Shown here piece by piece: positions 1 through 7,674 of a DNA stretch of 64,000 bases. Origin of the DNA: an uncultured Eudoraea sp. (GTDB lineage: Bacteria; Bacteroidota; Bacteroidia; Flavobacteriales; Flavobacteriaceae); contig NZ_CAMYKG010000014.1 of NCBI RefSeq assembly GCF_947258925.1, forward strand, positions 1-64,000, read 5' to 3'. A model generated the notes under the pieces. That model did no database searches. It was not told the origin of the DNA and saw only the letters and a list, made by a program, of their open reading frames with translations. The translations under genes were made by a program, and so were the position numbers. Within the stretch, counting starts at the first letter, position 1; every line of letters starts with the position of its first letter.

Positions 1-43
1 CTTCAAAATCTTAAAATTACGTTAAACGATTTATTAGGACATC

Positions 44-70
44 TCACCGAAAAAATGTTTTCTTCGGTGA
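44..70. repeat. Inverted repeat (8-bp stem) upstream of first lipoprotein gene
   Basis: TCACCGAA (44-51) and TTCGGTGA (63-70) form a perfect 8-bp stem, extendable by A/T pairs around an 11-base interior. No T-tract follows on the plus strand, so it is not a classic terminator for plus transcripts. It may end a gene left of the window on the minus strand, or act as an operator or mRNA hairpin. Confidence 0.4.
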
Positions 71-129
71 ACTTTGCAATTTGCTTTATATAAATTCGTG
101 TTTCAAAAGAACCCTATAAAAAATAGAAG

Positions 130-588
130 ATGAAAAATGCCCCTTATTTATTGATGCTGTTTGCTCTGGTCCTTTCTACCGGATGCAGCAGTGATGACAA
201 CATAGAGCCTGTTGGCGTTAACGAAGTTATAGTTGACCAGGTAGAATACAATTTAGTATCCCAGAATGGCTCAGGTATTACTGGTAAAGCTACATTTACC
301 AGGGATAGTAATGACAATACCACTATTCTAATTGAACTCACCAATACCAATACTGAAGAGCACCCTGCATCCGTAAACTATAACACTGCATCTGAAGGTG
401 GCCCAAAAGCCATTACCTTAGAGCCCTGTACCTGTGCTGTTAGTACGACAGTAGTCACCAAGCTTGATGATGGTACCCCAATTGATTTTGACAAGCTGGT
501 AAATTTTGATGGCCATGTTAGTATACAGGATACACCTGCAAACCCGGAGGTTGTTGCCTCTGTAGATATTGGTGCCAACGCAAACTAA
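130..588 (+). CDS. Small lipoprotein, tandem copy 1
   Basis: This is a 152-residue exported lipoprotein. A short hydrophobic signal ends in a lipobox with Cys19 (STGC), followed by SSDD. The body is beta-rich and has a segment (TGKATF, then a TILIEL strand, then EHPA) that weakly resembles CHRD-type beta domains. A CTC cysteine pair lies near residue 99 and the motif DGHVSI near the C-terminus. It is clearly paralogous to the next gene, matching along the whole length apart from one residue in the linker. A strong intrinsic terminator follows it, so the two copies are probably separate transcripts. Function is unknown; the domain resemblance is only suggestive. Confidence 0.8.
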   Translation: MKNAPYLLMLFALVLSTGCSSDDNIEPVGVNEVIVDQVEYNLVSQNGSGITGKATFTRDSNDNTTILIELTNTNTEEHPASVNYNTASEGGPKAITLEPCTCAVSTTVVTKLDDGTPIDFDKLVNFDGHVSIQDTPANPEVVASVDIGANAN

Positions 589-617
589 ACACCCTATCTC
601 AAAAAATACAAATCAAG

Positions 618-643
618 CCTGGCTATCTTTAGCCGGGTTTTTT
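618..643 (+). terminator. Intrinsic terminator after lipoprotein copy 1
   Basis: The stem CCTGGCTA (618-625) pairs with TAGCCGGG (630-637) around a TCTT loop with one G-U pair, followed directly by six T. It is oriented to end the plus-strand lipoprotein transcript. Confidence 0.85.
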
Positions 644-748
644 CTTGCCCGTTTCCAAAGTTGCTATAGCCTTCAGGCCAGCTTAACCCAATATTGTCTT
701 ATCTGGACGAAAAATTTATGTTTTTACTTAAATTTTAGCATTGTTTCT

Positions 749-756
749 TAACTTTG
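749..756 (+). promoter_or_regulatory. Candidate -7 box (TAACTTTG) for lipoprotein copy 2
   Basis: TAACTTTG matches the Bacteroidota -7 consensus TAnnTTTG and lies 32 bases before the ATG. No TTG is seen at the expected -33 distance, so this is a half-site match only. Confidence 0.45.
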
Positions 757-788
757 CATAAGAAGATAACCCTCAAAATTAACTCAAG

Positions 789-1244
789 ATGAAAAATGCC
801 CCTTTTTTATTGATAGTATTGGCTATGGTCCTTATATCCGGATGTAGCGGCGACGACATAGAACCCACCGGTGTAAACGAAATTATCGTCGACCAAATCG
901 ATTACAATCTAATTGCCGTAAATAACTCAGGAATTACCGGTAAAGCAACCTTTACAAGGGATAGTAATGGCAATACCACCATTTTAATTGAACTGGTGAA
1001 TACTAATACCGATGAACATCCCGCATATGTAAACTTTAATAATGCAGCCGAAGGTGGCCCTAAAGCCATTACATTAGAGCCTTGTACCTGTGCCGTAAGT
1101 ACTACCGTGGTTACACAGCTTGATGATGGTACGCCTATTGATTTTAATAAATTATTGAATATGGACGGCCATGTAAGTATCCTCAATAGCCCCACAAACG
1201 ATGAAATAATTGCTGTTGCAGATATTGGTATCAATGCAGATTAA
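789..1244 (+). CDS. Small lipoprotein, tandem copy 2
   Basis: This 151-residue lipoprotein is a tandem duplicate of the preceding gene. It has the same signal layout (ISGC lipobox, Cys19), the same ITGKATFTRDSN block, the same GGPKAITLEPCTCAV block with its CTC pair, and the same DGTPIDF and DGHVSI motifs. Differences lie mainly in the linker after the lipobox and at the C-terminus. It has its own candidate promoter and terminator. Function is unknown. The conservation of the CTC-containing block between copies suggests that part is the functional core, possibly a disulfide or metal site. Confidence 0.8.
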   Translation: MKNAPFLLIVLAMVLISGCSGDDIEPTGVNEIIVDQIDYNLIAVNNSGITGKATFTRDSNGNTTILIELVNTNTDEHPAYVNFNNAAEGGPKAITLEPCTCAVSTTVVTQLDDGTPIDFNKLLNMDGHVSILNSPTNDEIIAVADIGINAD

Positions 1245-1268
1245 ACTTCCTTTAAAAAAAGATTCTGG

Positions 1269-1300
1269 AACCCTGGCCAATTAAACGTCGGGGTTTTTTA
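1269..1300 (+). terminator. Probable terminator after lipoprotein copy 2
   Basis: AACCC (1269-1273) pairs with GGGTT (1291-1295) around an imperfect interior and runs into a T-tract. It is weaker than the terminator of copy 1. Confidence 0.6.
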
Positions 1301-1314
1301 TTGACTAAAACACA

Positions 1315-1884
1315 TCAAAGGCCTTCCTCACTAATCGCTTCTTCAGGAAGTTCTGAAGCCTTCCCTAAATATTTTATAAAATTACGCTGTACACTATTGA
1401 TATGTATATGGCTGGTTAAATTTGGAAACAAAATGAGTGATACCTGAAATACTTCAGCATTGTCACGGATAGTAAAGCTGATGTCATAGGAATTCTTCTT
1501 AGTGTTCCTGCTACTCTTCCAACGTTCCGGAATACCATTAAACTGGATAGCGCTACCCCTGCCATAACCCGCGCTAATCTGTTGCACCCCAAAATAAGGA
1601 AGATATGCGGAAACGGAATCCCCTTTTATTTTCAAATAATTTGGATTCCCGATCAGATTAATATTACTACCCGTATTTCCAGGAAGGAATAAGGCGCTAC
1701 TCGCTACACTGTTCATCGCATTATTGGTTGAAGGTTGCGCCCAATCAGATTCTATAAGCAGCATTTTCTCCGCTACCAGCTTCTCAAGCACCTGATTTTC
1801 CTCAGCTGCACCGACTGCCTTTCCAGAACTTCCACAGCTCCATAAAACCCCTAATAAACCTACTAATACTATAGCTTTCCTCAT
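1315..1884 (-). CDS. DUF4251 family lipoprotein
   Basis: The 189-residue product has a signal peptide ending in a lipobox (LWSC, Cys17). The central region has the features I associate with DUF4251: an NPNYLKIKGD segment, then AYLPYFG, then GYG..IQFNG, followed by a strand-rich C-terminal half. DUF4251 proteins are small envelope lipoproteins found almost only in Bacteroidota and have no known biochemical role. It stands alone, convergent with the second tandem lipoprotein. Confidence 0.8.
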   Translation of the reverse strand: MRKAIVLVGLLGVLWSCGSSGKAVGAAEENQVLEKLVAEKMLLIESDWAQPSTNNAMNSVASSALFLPGNTGSNINLIGNPNYLKIKGDSVSAYLPYFGVQQISAGYGRGSAIQFNGIPERWKSSRNTKKNSYDISFTIRDNAEVFQVSLILFPNLTSHIHINSVQRNFIKYLGKASELPEEAISEEGL

Positions 1885-2011
1885 CTTTCCAGTGTTTATA
1901 ATTTCCTTAGCTTTAATAAGATAACTAAAATAGTTTTCACTTCTTATTAAAAATATGCTAAAACCAAAAAGATCCTATCACCCAACAATATACCATGCAC
2001 AGAAATCCTAT

Positions 2012-3229
2012 TTAAAACTGTGAAACCTCCAGGTAAGCCGTTTTCACTTTCGTCTTGTCCTCGGTAACATGCGTCCAGCTGAAATAGACCTTACCCCCTG
2101 CCAATTCCATTTGAGGAAACCCGGAACTACGTGATCCATGCATCTCAGCAATCCCTTTAACATTCGATAATTTTCCGGACCTGTCTATTTTTACAGCCTT
2201 TAGTTGGGCTCCCGTTTCATCGGCTTCCATCCAGCTCACGATAGCTATCTCTGCATCCAACAGTACCACATCTACACGTCCTATGGCATTGGCCTCATCT
2301 ACCCGGATTGGCGGGTCAAAATTTGCTCCCCCATCTGCTGAAAATGCCAGCTTAACCTTTCCTTGTTCTCCTGCAGCAGTAAACCAGGCTACGGCCAGGT
2401 TATTATCCAAAGCAGCTACCTTCGGGCCGTTTACCGGACATCCTTTTATGCGCCAGTTATCGGCATGTATGGGCTTTGGGGCGGTCCATTTTCCCTCCAC
2501 CTGTCGAACAATACTAATATCGCGTATTTCTTCCTCAGAACGATCCCTGTAGAGTACAACAGCACCGTTGGAAGTAATAGCTGCAGTAGTCTGGCAGCAA
2601 TCGCAGGTACGAGAATCCAGCAAAGTATTTTGGCTCACCTCTCCCTTTTCAGAAACTATAGCAGCTCTCAGGGTCATAGGGCCACGTGGCATATCCTCCT
2701 TTTCCAACGTATTCCGGCCATCCAGCCAAGTCATAAAAAAAGAGTTGTCTTTATAAGGTACAGCAGCTACAAATCCGTGTTCTGTGGGTGTTCCATCCTT
2801 ATGCAAGGGAAGGTTAGCCGACCAGTTTGTGGCTCCTTTTGGACGTACATTCAGCTTAATATCATAGGCAAAGGTTTCCGGAGCGGATTTTTGGAGCACA
2901 TGCGATATAAAATTCCCCTGGTTTTCAAATAGCATGGGATAATCGGCCCAATTTACAAACCAATCTGTGCCTTCTGTAATTTTATTCGGAGCTTGCCATA
3001 CATCATCCTTCATCTCCGCATAATACAACGAAGCGAGGCTATCTCCACTTTTTTCAACCCATGATAGGAATACCTTATCGCCGTTGGAAAATAAATGAGG
3101 TAATGCACTATTATTGCCAACCGGAGAAGCTAATGCGTGTACTAAATAACTGTCTTTTTTGGGTGCTTCAGAACAGCTTAGCAGCAAACCCACGAAAAAG
3201 ATGACTGTATAAGGGATATAATTTTTCAT
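2012..3229 (-). CDS. Sialidase-like beta-propeller lipoprotein with a CxCC motif
   Basis: The 405-residue protein carries a lipoprotein signal (LLLSCSE, Cys19). Repeated strands such as FLSWVEK, FFMTWLDG, VAWFTA, IVSWME and YFSWTHV at about 50-60-residue spacing indicate a beta-propeller like the BNR/sialidase fold. I do not see a sialidase active-site arginine triad, so enzyme activity is doubtful. A TCDCCQT motif (Cys209, Cys211, Cys212) and a GCP motif (Cys264) stand out as a possible metal or disulfide site. The start codon directly follows the stop of the upstream TlpA gene, so the two are one operon. Alternative: a substrate-binding or copper-handling propeller that depends on the thioredoxin partner. 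Confidence 0.7.
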   Translation of the reverse strand: MKNYIPYTVIFFVGLLLSCSEAPKKDSYLVHALASPVGNNSALPHLFSNGDKVFLSWVEKSGDSLASLYYAEMKDDVWQAPNKITEGTDWFVNWADYPMLFENQGNFISHVLQKSAPETFAYDIKLNVRPKGATNWSANLPLHKDGTPTEHGFVAAVPYKDNSFFMTWLDGRNTLEKEDMPRGPMTLRAAIVSEKGEVSQNTLLDSRTCDCCQTTAAITSNGAVVLYRDRSEEEIRDISIVRQVEGKWTAPKPIHADNWRIKGCPVNGPKVAALDNNLAVAWFTAAGEQGKVKLAFSADGGANFDPPIRVDEANAIGRVDVVLLDAEIAIVSWMEADETGAQLKAVKIDRSGKLSNVKGIAEMHGSRSSGFPQMELAGGKVYFSWTHVTEDKTKVKTAYLEVSQF

Positions 3230-3742
3230 TTAATGTGTGTCTTTTAATCTTTGAAGTACTTCAGGGGAATCCCAAACCACTTCCCCTACAATTTTTTCCA
3301 CCTTCTCCCCTGCCTTGTTATAAATAAATGTGGTTGGTAAGGCATCAATTTCCTGTTGCGCCCAGGAACCATTGTACTTAATAAAGGTAAAATCAAATCC
3401 TTTTTTCGCCTTAAAGGCTTTAATGACTTTAACAGACTGGTCTGAAGCCAACAAGAAGATATAACCTTCTTTTTTAAGGATCTCCTGCGCACGCAACAGG
3501 GAAGGCATCTCTTCTATACAGGGCCTGCACCAGGTAGCCCAAAAGTTCAGGAGCACCCGTTTTCCTTTATAATCCGAAATAGTAACAGGCCTTCCTTCCA
3601 GATCTACAAATTGGTTTACGGTTTGTAATAATTTTTCGGAATTAGGAACTTTTTTTTCACTAATCTGCTGATTATTAATAATATTATTACAGCTTATGAG
3701 AAGTGTTAATATAAGTGAAAAAAAAAGTATTTTCAACCACAT
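3230..3742 (-). CDS. TlpA-like membrane-anchored thioredoxin
   Basis: This is a periplasmic thiol-disulfide oxidoreductase of the TlpA/ResA group. I chose the ATG at 3742 (MWLKILFF) over an in-frame TTG at 3751. The signal ends in a lipobox (LLISC), and the thioredoxin domain carries the redox motif WATWCRPC and the cis-Pro loop ALPTTF. It lacks the extra N-terminal DUF4369 domain of the TlpA protein at 41.4 kb. It is upstream of, and directly abuts, the CxCC propeller lipoprotein, which suggests it reduces or matures that protein's cysteines. That partnership is inferred from gene order only. Confidence 0.85.
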   Translation of the reverse strand: MWLKILFFSLILTLLISCNNIINNQQISEKKVPNSEKLLQTVNQFVDLEGRPVTISDYKGKRVLLNFWATWCRPCIEEMPSLLRAQEILKKEGYIFLLASDQSVKVIKAFKAKKGFDFTFIKYNGSWAQQEIDALPTTFIYNKAGEKVEKIVGEVVWDSPEVLQRLKDTH

Positions 3743-3812
3743 AAATTTCAATTATTTGGTCGAAAGTAATTAAAAATAGGCATAAAAAGAAAGGATTATT
3801 AGCTAATAGAAA

Positions 3813-3907
3813 TTTGAGATTTGGTCCCGTCCCGTCCCGATAGCTTCTCCTTCGTAATACTATGGAGAAGGAGCTATCGGGAGCTATCGGGATGGATTTT
3901 GAGATTT
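3813..3907. repeat. Palindromic REP/MITE-like element with 10-bp flanking direct repeats
   Basis: CCCGATAGCT (3836-3845) and AGCTATCGGG (3872-3881, repeated at 3882-3891) form an inverted repeat, with tctcc/ggaga inside extending the stem. A triple CCCGT/CCCGA run lies on the left. The whole block is bounded by identical TTTGAGATTT copies at 3813-3822 and 3898-3907, like a target-site duplication. No gene is inside. Confidence 0.7.
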
Positions 3908-3922
3908 AGAAGTTGATAAACT

Positions 3923-4252
3923 TCACTCTTTCTCCTCTTCAAATTGATTGTTAGCCAATAATATTTTTTGGAGTTTTTTGGAGCCTTTGTTACGGTACAA
4001 GTCGCGTATGAGTTTCTGACGTTTGCCCTCTGATAGATCCAGAGAGTCGATCAAAGTCTTCATTAAAAGGATTTCTTTTCGACGGGCATCGTTAGATTCC
4101 TGGTAATCCGGTTCAAATTTGTAGAGCTTGGGACCTTCTTCTTCGACCAGCTGTAATTTGGCCTCCAATTGCGGCTTTTCCTGTGAAAGAAGTCGGTTGG
4201 TGCACAATATAAAAAGGCATATACATGCCACAAGGAAAGGAACTTTTTTCAT
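3923..4252 (-). CDS. Small secreted protein, paralogue of the gene at 14.5 kb
   Basis: I chose the ATG at 4252 (MKKVPFLV), which gives a clean signal peptide ending near LLSQ and a short mature protein of about 85 residues. The mature part is charged and helical; it contains IDSLDLSEGKRQKL, DLY and ends in NNQFEEEKE. The C-terminal half matches the product of 14514-14861 (MDSLKIS, then RRRLLKELY, then LEFEE), so the two are paralogues. No known domain is recognised. An upstream in-frame start at 4276 would put charged residues before the signal and is less likely. Confidence 0.65.
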   Translation of the reverse strand: MKKVPFLVACICLFILCTNRLLSQEKPQLEAKLQLVEEEGPKLYKFEPDYQESNDARRKEILLMKTLIDSLDLSEGKRQKLIRDLYRNKGSKKLQKILLANNQFEEEKE

Positions 4253-4399
4253 TTTAGTAGTCGTGTTCCCTCTCAAAATACATCATTTTTTTGCAATGGC
4301 CATAAAGCTTTTAAAGTCTTGTTTTTTAACCTAAATAATTAACCTAACACCGATAGATTATAGCATAGTGATTAATACTCATCCCCTGCCCTTTTGTAA

Positions 4400-6703
4400 C
4401 TATTGGGTCTTAAGGACACGCACCTTAACTGATTTGCTAATAGGTGTTTTACTTCTGTCTGCATAGTGATTATAAGGCACCAGGACATTAGTTTCGGGAA
4501 AATAAGCCGCTAAGTTACCCTTAGGAATTTTATACGGCAGCACCTTAAAATTATAGGCTGTGCGGGTTTTGGCATCATAGGTGCTGCTAAGATGTACTAC
4601 CTCCATTTTCTCCAATCCCCTTTCCGCCATATCCTCTGGGTTCATAAAAACAACCCTTCTTTCATTATATACCCCCCGGTATCTGTCGTCCAAACCATAA
4701 ACCGTAGTATTAAACTGGTCGTGAGACCTTATGGTCATTAGCATATATTCATCGGCTTCCAGCTTATGTTCCGGCAGCTTATTCAATGTAATTTGTGCTT
4801 TTCCTCCCGGAAGTTTACTAAAATCGAGCTGTCTTACATTATTTGGCAGGTAATATCCGGCTCCCCTGGCCCTTTCCCCGGTGTTTTCAAAGCCTTTAGC
4901 CACTTTATCAATTAATTCCCGGATCCTGTTGTAATCGCTACCCAGGGCCTTCCAGTTAACCGGATGCTCTCCCTTAAAATAAACATCTGCCAGGCCGGTA
5001 ATAAGCTCAGGTTCACTTTTCAATTGTTCTGAAGGTGCTTTTAAAACTCCTTTGGATTGGCGCACCCTGCCCATGCTGTTTTCTACGGTGACAAATTGTT
5101 CTTTTCCGCCCTTTACCTCTTTTTCGGAGCGACCGTAAGTGGGTAAAATCAAAGCGGTTTTCCCTGTCACCAGGTGGCTACGGTTTAATTTAGTACTTAC
5201 CTGTACGGTGAGTTTGCATCGCTGCAAGGCTTCGGCTGTATAATCGGTATCAGAAGCAGCCATCAAGAAATTACCTCCCAGGGCCATAAATATTTTGGCT
5301 TTACCCTCATGCATTGCCTCCATGGCTCCCACCACGTCCACACCTTCTTCTGAAGGTGGCGTAAATCCCAAATGGGTTTCAATTCGTTTATTAAAAGCGG
5401 TATCAACGTAATGCATAATCCCTACACTGCGGTCGCCCTGCACATTGCTGTGCCCCCTAACCGGACACGTACCGCTGAAGGGCTTCGCAATAGCACCTTT
5501 AAGCAAAAGGAGGTTTACATATTCCCTGATGGTTTCCACTCCATTCTTATGTTGTGTGAGCCCCATGGCCCAACAAACAATAATTTTCTTTTTCCCGGCC
5601 AGTAATTTTGCTGCAGCGTCTATACTTTCAACAGCGACTCCACTTAGTTTTAAAAGTTCTTCATCAGCGTATGTATCCAGGTCACTCAAAAGGTCCTCTG
5701 CACCCGTAGTATAAGTGGCAATAAATTTCTGATCAAATACATTTCCCTCCGTCTTATCTAACACGACCAGCTTTTTAAGAATCAATTTCAGTAAGGGAAT
5801 GTCCTGGTTTATATTAACAGCAAGATGAAGGTCCGTGATTTTTTCTCCGGAACCCAGTAAGCCTTTAAGACGTTGTGGATTTTTAAAATTCACCAGGCCT
5901 GATTCTTCCAAAGGATTTATACTGATTATACTTCCGCCATTTTCCTTGCATTTCTCTAAGGCAGAGAGCATCCTGGGATGATTGGTCCCGGGGTTTTGTC
6001 CGGCTACAATGATTACCTCCGCGCCATAGAGATCCTCCAGTTTTACAGACCCCTTCCCTATTCCAAGGGTTTCAGACAGGGCTACCCCGCTCGATTCATG
6101 ACACATATTGGAACAATCGGGCAAATTGTTGGTCCCAAAAGCCCTTACAAAAAGTCCATATAAAAAGGCTGCCTCATTGCTCGAACGGCCAGAGGTATAA
6201 AAAATAGCTTCATTAGGATCCTGCAAAGCCCGAAGTTCGTCAGCAATTAAGGTAAAGGCTTCCTCCCATGTAATAGGGCTATAATAGATACTGCCTTCCC
6301 TTAAAACAAGTGGTTCCGTTAACCTGCCTAAAGCATTCAAATCATAATCGGATCTCTGGGATAATTCTTCAACAGAATAGTTGCCAAAGAAGTCGGCTCC
6401 GATATGTGAGGTAGTTGCTTCGTCTGCCAGCGCTTTGACCCCGTTTTCACAATACTCCCCCAATTTAGAGGGCTTTTCAGGATCTGGCCAGGCACAACTG
6501 GGACAATCGAAGCCCTCTTTCTGGTTCATATGCAGAAGGGTGGTCATAGCCCTAACAACGCCCATTTCTTTAAAGCTGTGTTTCATGGCGGCTGCAATCC
6601 CTTCCCTACCGGCAGCATATGGCTTGGGATCCGTCACTTTTAAGTCATTAAATGCATCAGGACCTCTAACACATATATTTCTATTAAAAGTATTTTTAGC
6701 CAT
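4400..6703 (-). CDS. FdhF/YdeP-family molybdopterin oxidoreductase
   Basis: The 767-residue protein fits the YdeP group of the DMSO-reductase superfamily in length. An N-terminal CPSCAWPDP motif (Cys67, Cys70) with a further Cys85 is the YdeP-type Fe-S region. Cys201-His202 (NMCHESSG) sits where FdhH has Sec-His, so it is probably the Mo ligand. Later blocks include VAGQNPGTNHPRM, GTCPVRGHSNVQGDRS and a C-terminal dinucleotide-binding domain with RSHDQFNTTVYG. There is no twin-arginine signal, so it is cytoplasmic. Its natural substrate is unknown; formate oxidation is not established for this group. It lies 4 bases after a DUF7009 gene and is probably co-transcribed. The sulfurtransferase FdhD is not seen nearby. 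Confidence 0.88.
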   Translation of the reverse strand: MAKNTFNRNICVRGPDAFNDLKVTDPKPYAAGREGIAAAMKHSFKEMGVVRAMTTLLHMNQKEGFDCPSCAWPDPEKPSKLGEYCENGVKALADEATTSHIGADFFGNYSVEELSQRSDYDLNALGRLTEPLVLREGSIYYSPITWEEAFTLIADELRALQDPNEAIFYTSGRSSNEAAFLYGLFVRAFGTNNLPDCSNMCHESSGVALSETLGIGKGSVKLEDLYGAEVIIVAGQNPGTNHPRMLSALEKCKENGGSIISINPLEESGLVNFKNPQRLKGLLGSGEKITDLHLAVNINQDIPLLKLILKKLVVLDKTEGNVFDQKFIATYTTGAEDLLSDLDTYADEELLKLSGVAVESIDAAAKLLAGKKKIIVCWAMGLTQHKNGVETIREYVNLLLLKGAIAKPFSGTCPVRGHSNVQGDRSVGIMHYVDTAFNKRIETHLGFTPPSEEGVDVVGAMEAMHEGKAKIFMALGGNFLMAASDTDYTAEALQRCKLTVQVSTKLNRSHLVTGKTALILPTYGRSEKEVKGGKEQFVTVENSMGRVRQSKGVLKAPSEQLKSEPELITGLADVYFKGEHPVNWKALGSDYNRIRELIDKVAKGFENTGERARGAGYYLPNNVRQLDFSKLPGGKAQITLNKLPEHKLEADEYMLMTIRSHDQFNTTVYGLDDRYRGVYNERRVVFMNPEDMAERGLEKMEVVHLSSTYDAKTRTAYNFKVLPYKIPKGNLAAYFPETNVLVPYNHYADRSKTPISKSVKVRVLKTQ

Positions 6704-6707
6704 TTAC

Positions 6708-7076
6708 TTAAAGTGTTGCTTTAGGGTTAGGATAATTATCGGATTGGTCTTCCAGCCGCTCATCCAGGCAAATAAAATCCTTTTCCAACAAGAGTGATAA
6801 GGCGTTTTTTCGGTCGATTTCCATATGCCCATTAAACCCAACCTGTTCATTGCGGTGCCAATTTTCTCCCAGACTTAAGGGTAGATTCAGAATGATGGTA
6901 TTGTCTTTAAATTGAGCGGAAAGCTTCTTTGCATGGGCTTCCATTTTTACAGCATAGGTAAAAACCTGGCTATCAAAGTGCGTTCGATCCTCTATATACC
7001 CCTTGGTACAAAGCGTATCAACCTCCGAACGCGTTAGCCTGAAACGCACAGAATTTCCCAATATCCTAATCTTCAT
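6708..7076 (-). CDS. DUF7009-like protein, partner of the molybdo-oxidoreductase
   Basis: The 122-residue soluble protein has no signal or membrane segment. It starts MKIRILGNSVRFRLT and alternates short strands with a helix, ending in DERLEDQSDNYPNPKATL. I recognise it as the small conserved protein usually found directly upstream of YdeP-type oxidoreductases in Bacteroidota (DUF7009). The 4-base gap to that gene supports one operon. A chaperone or cofactor-loading role would fit the context but is inference. Confidence 0.7.
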   Translation of the reverse strand: MKIRILGNSVRFRLTRSEVDTLCTKGYIEDRTHFDSQVFTYAVKMEAHAKKLSAQFKDNTIILNLPLSLGENWHRNEQVGFNGHMEIDRKNALSLLLEKDFICLDERLEDQSDNYPNPKATL

Positions 7077-7227
7077 AGTCTTTTAGCTTATCCATTTCTA
7101 AATGTACAACATTATTCTATTTTGATATACCTCCATAGGGCAACCTGGAATGCAAGGTTTTAACTGATAAAAATCATAGATCATCTGACTGAATAAGCAG
7201 ATTTTTGTGATCTAAACTATAAAAGTC

Positions 7228-7416
7228 ATGTCAACCAAAAACATTACACATACAACTCACGCGTCTAATGCTGTTTACGGATTGGGTTTTATTGGTGCAG
7301 CCGTTTATTATATTCAAATGGCCTCAGGTTTCTGGTCGGTAATAGTGGGACTTATTAAAGCGCTCTTATGGCCGGCATTTATTATTTATGAAGTCTTACG
7401 TCACCTTGAACTGTAA
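7228..7416 (+). CDS. Small two-helix membrane protein
   Basis: The 62-residue protein has a short polar N-terminus rich in Thr/His, a hydrophobic helix (about residues 16-33, VYGLGFIGAAVYYI) and a second (about 38-58). It recalls a family of very small hypothetical inner-membrane proteins with a GLGFIGA..YY signature. ATG start at 7228. Function unknown. Confidence 0.6.
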   Translation: MSTKNITHTTHASNAVYGLGFIGAAVYYIQMASGFWSVIVGLIKALLWPAFIIYEVLRHLEL

Positions 7417-7457
7417 AAACTAATTTTCGTATCTTCTAACAACTAAATAAAGACCTT

Positions 7458-7595
7458 ATGAAGAACCTGGTGAGAGCCATTGTTGCAGCCATCGGTGCAA
7501 AGAAAATAGGCGGTGGAAAATGTGGTTGTATAGGAACTATTGTTGTGTTTTTGATTCTGTATTGGTTACTTGGTTATGTTTTTGAACTCTTCTAG
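7458..7595 (+). CDS. 45-residue small membrane protein
   Basis: A short open frame starting ATG at 7458 encodes MKNLVRAIVAAIGAKK, a KCGCIG motif and one hydrophobic helix (about residues 25-42) ending in VFELF. Amphipathic N-terminus plus single membrane helix and tight spacing after the previous small gene make it a plausible microprotein. The CGC pair before the helix could be acylated or bind metal. It is too short for firm homology judgement. Confidence 0.5.
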   Translation: MKNLVRAIVAAIGAKKIGGGKCGCIGTIVVFLILYWLLGYVFELF

Positions 7596-7662
7596 TTTGC
7601 TTTATTCCAATTAGGCATGAGAGTTCCTTTCAGACTTGCCCTTTTGTTTCTTTGGATTAGTG

Positions 7663-7670
7663 TATTTTTG
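7663..7670 (+). promoter_or_regulatory. Candidate -7 box (TATTTTTG) just before the exporter start codon
   Basis: TATTTTTG ends five bases before the chosen ATG at 7675. TTG triplets lie 16 and 24 bases upstream, just outside the usual 17-23 spacing. If real, the transcript would have almost no leader. Confidence 0.35.
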
Positions 7671-7674
7671 CCGG

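Noticed and set aside
2363-2932. Long plus-strand open frame opposite the propeller gene
   Set aside because: It is the antisense shadow of the lipoprotein at 2012-3229, and its composition is not protein-like.
3831-3891. CRISPR-like short tandem repeats
   Set aside because: Only two copies of a 10-mer and a 5-mer run without spacers; the palindromic element with flanking direct repeats explains them.
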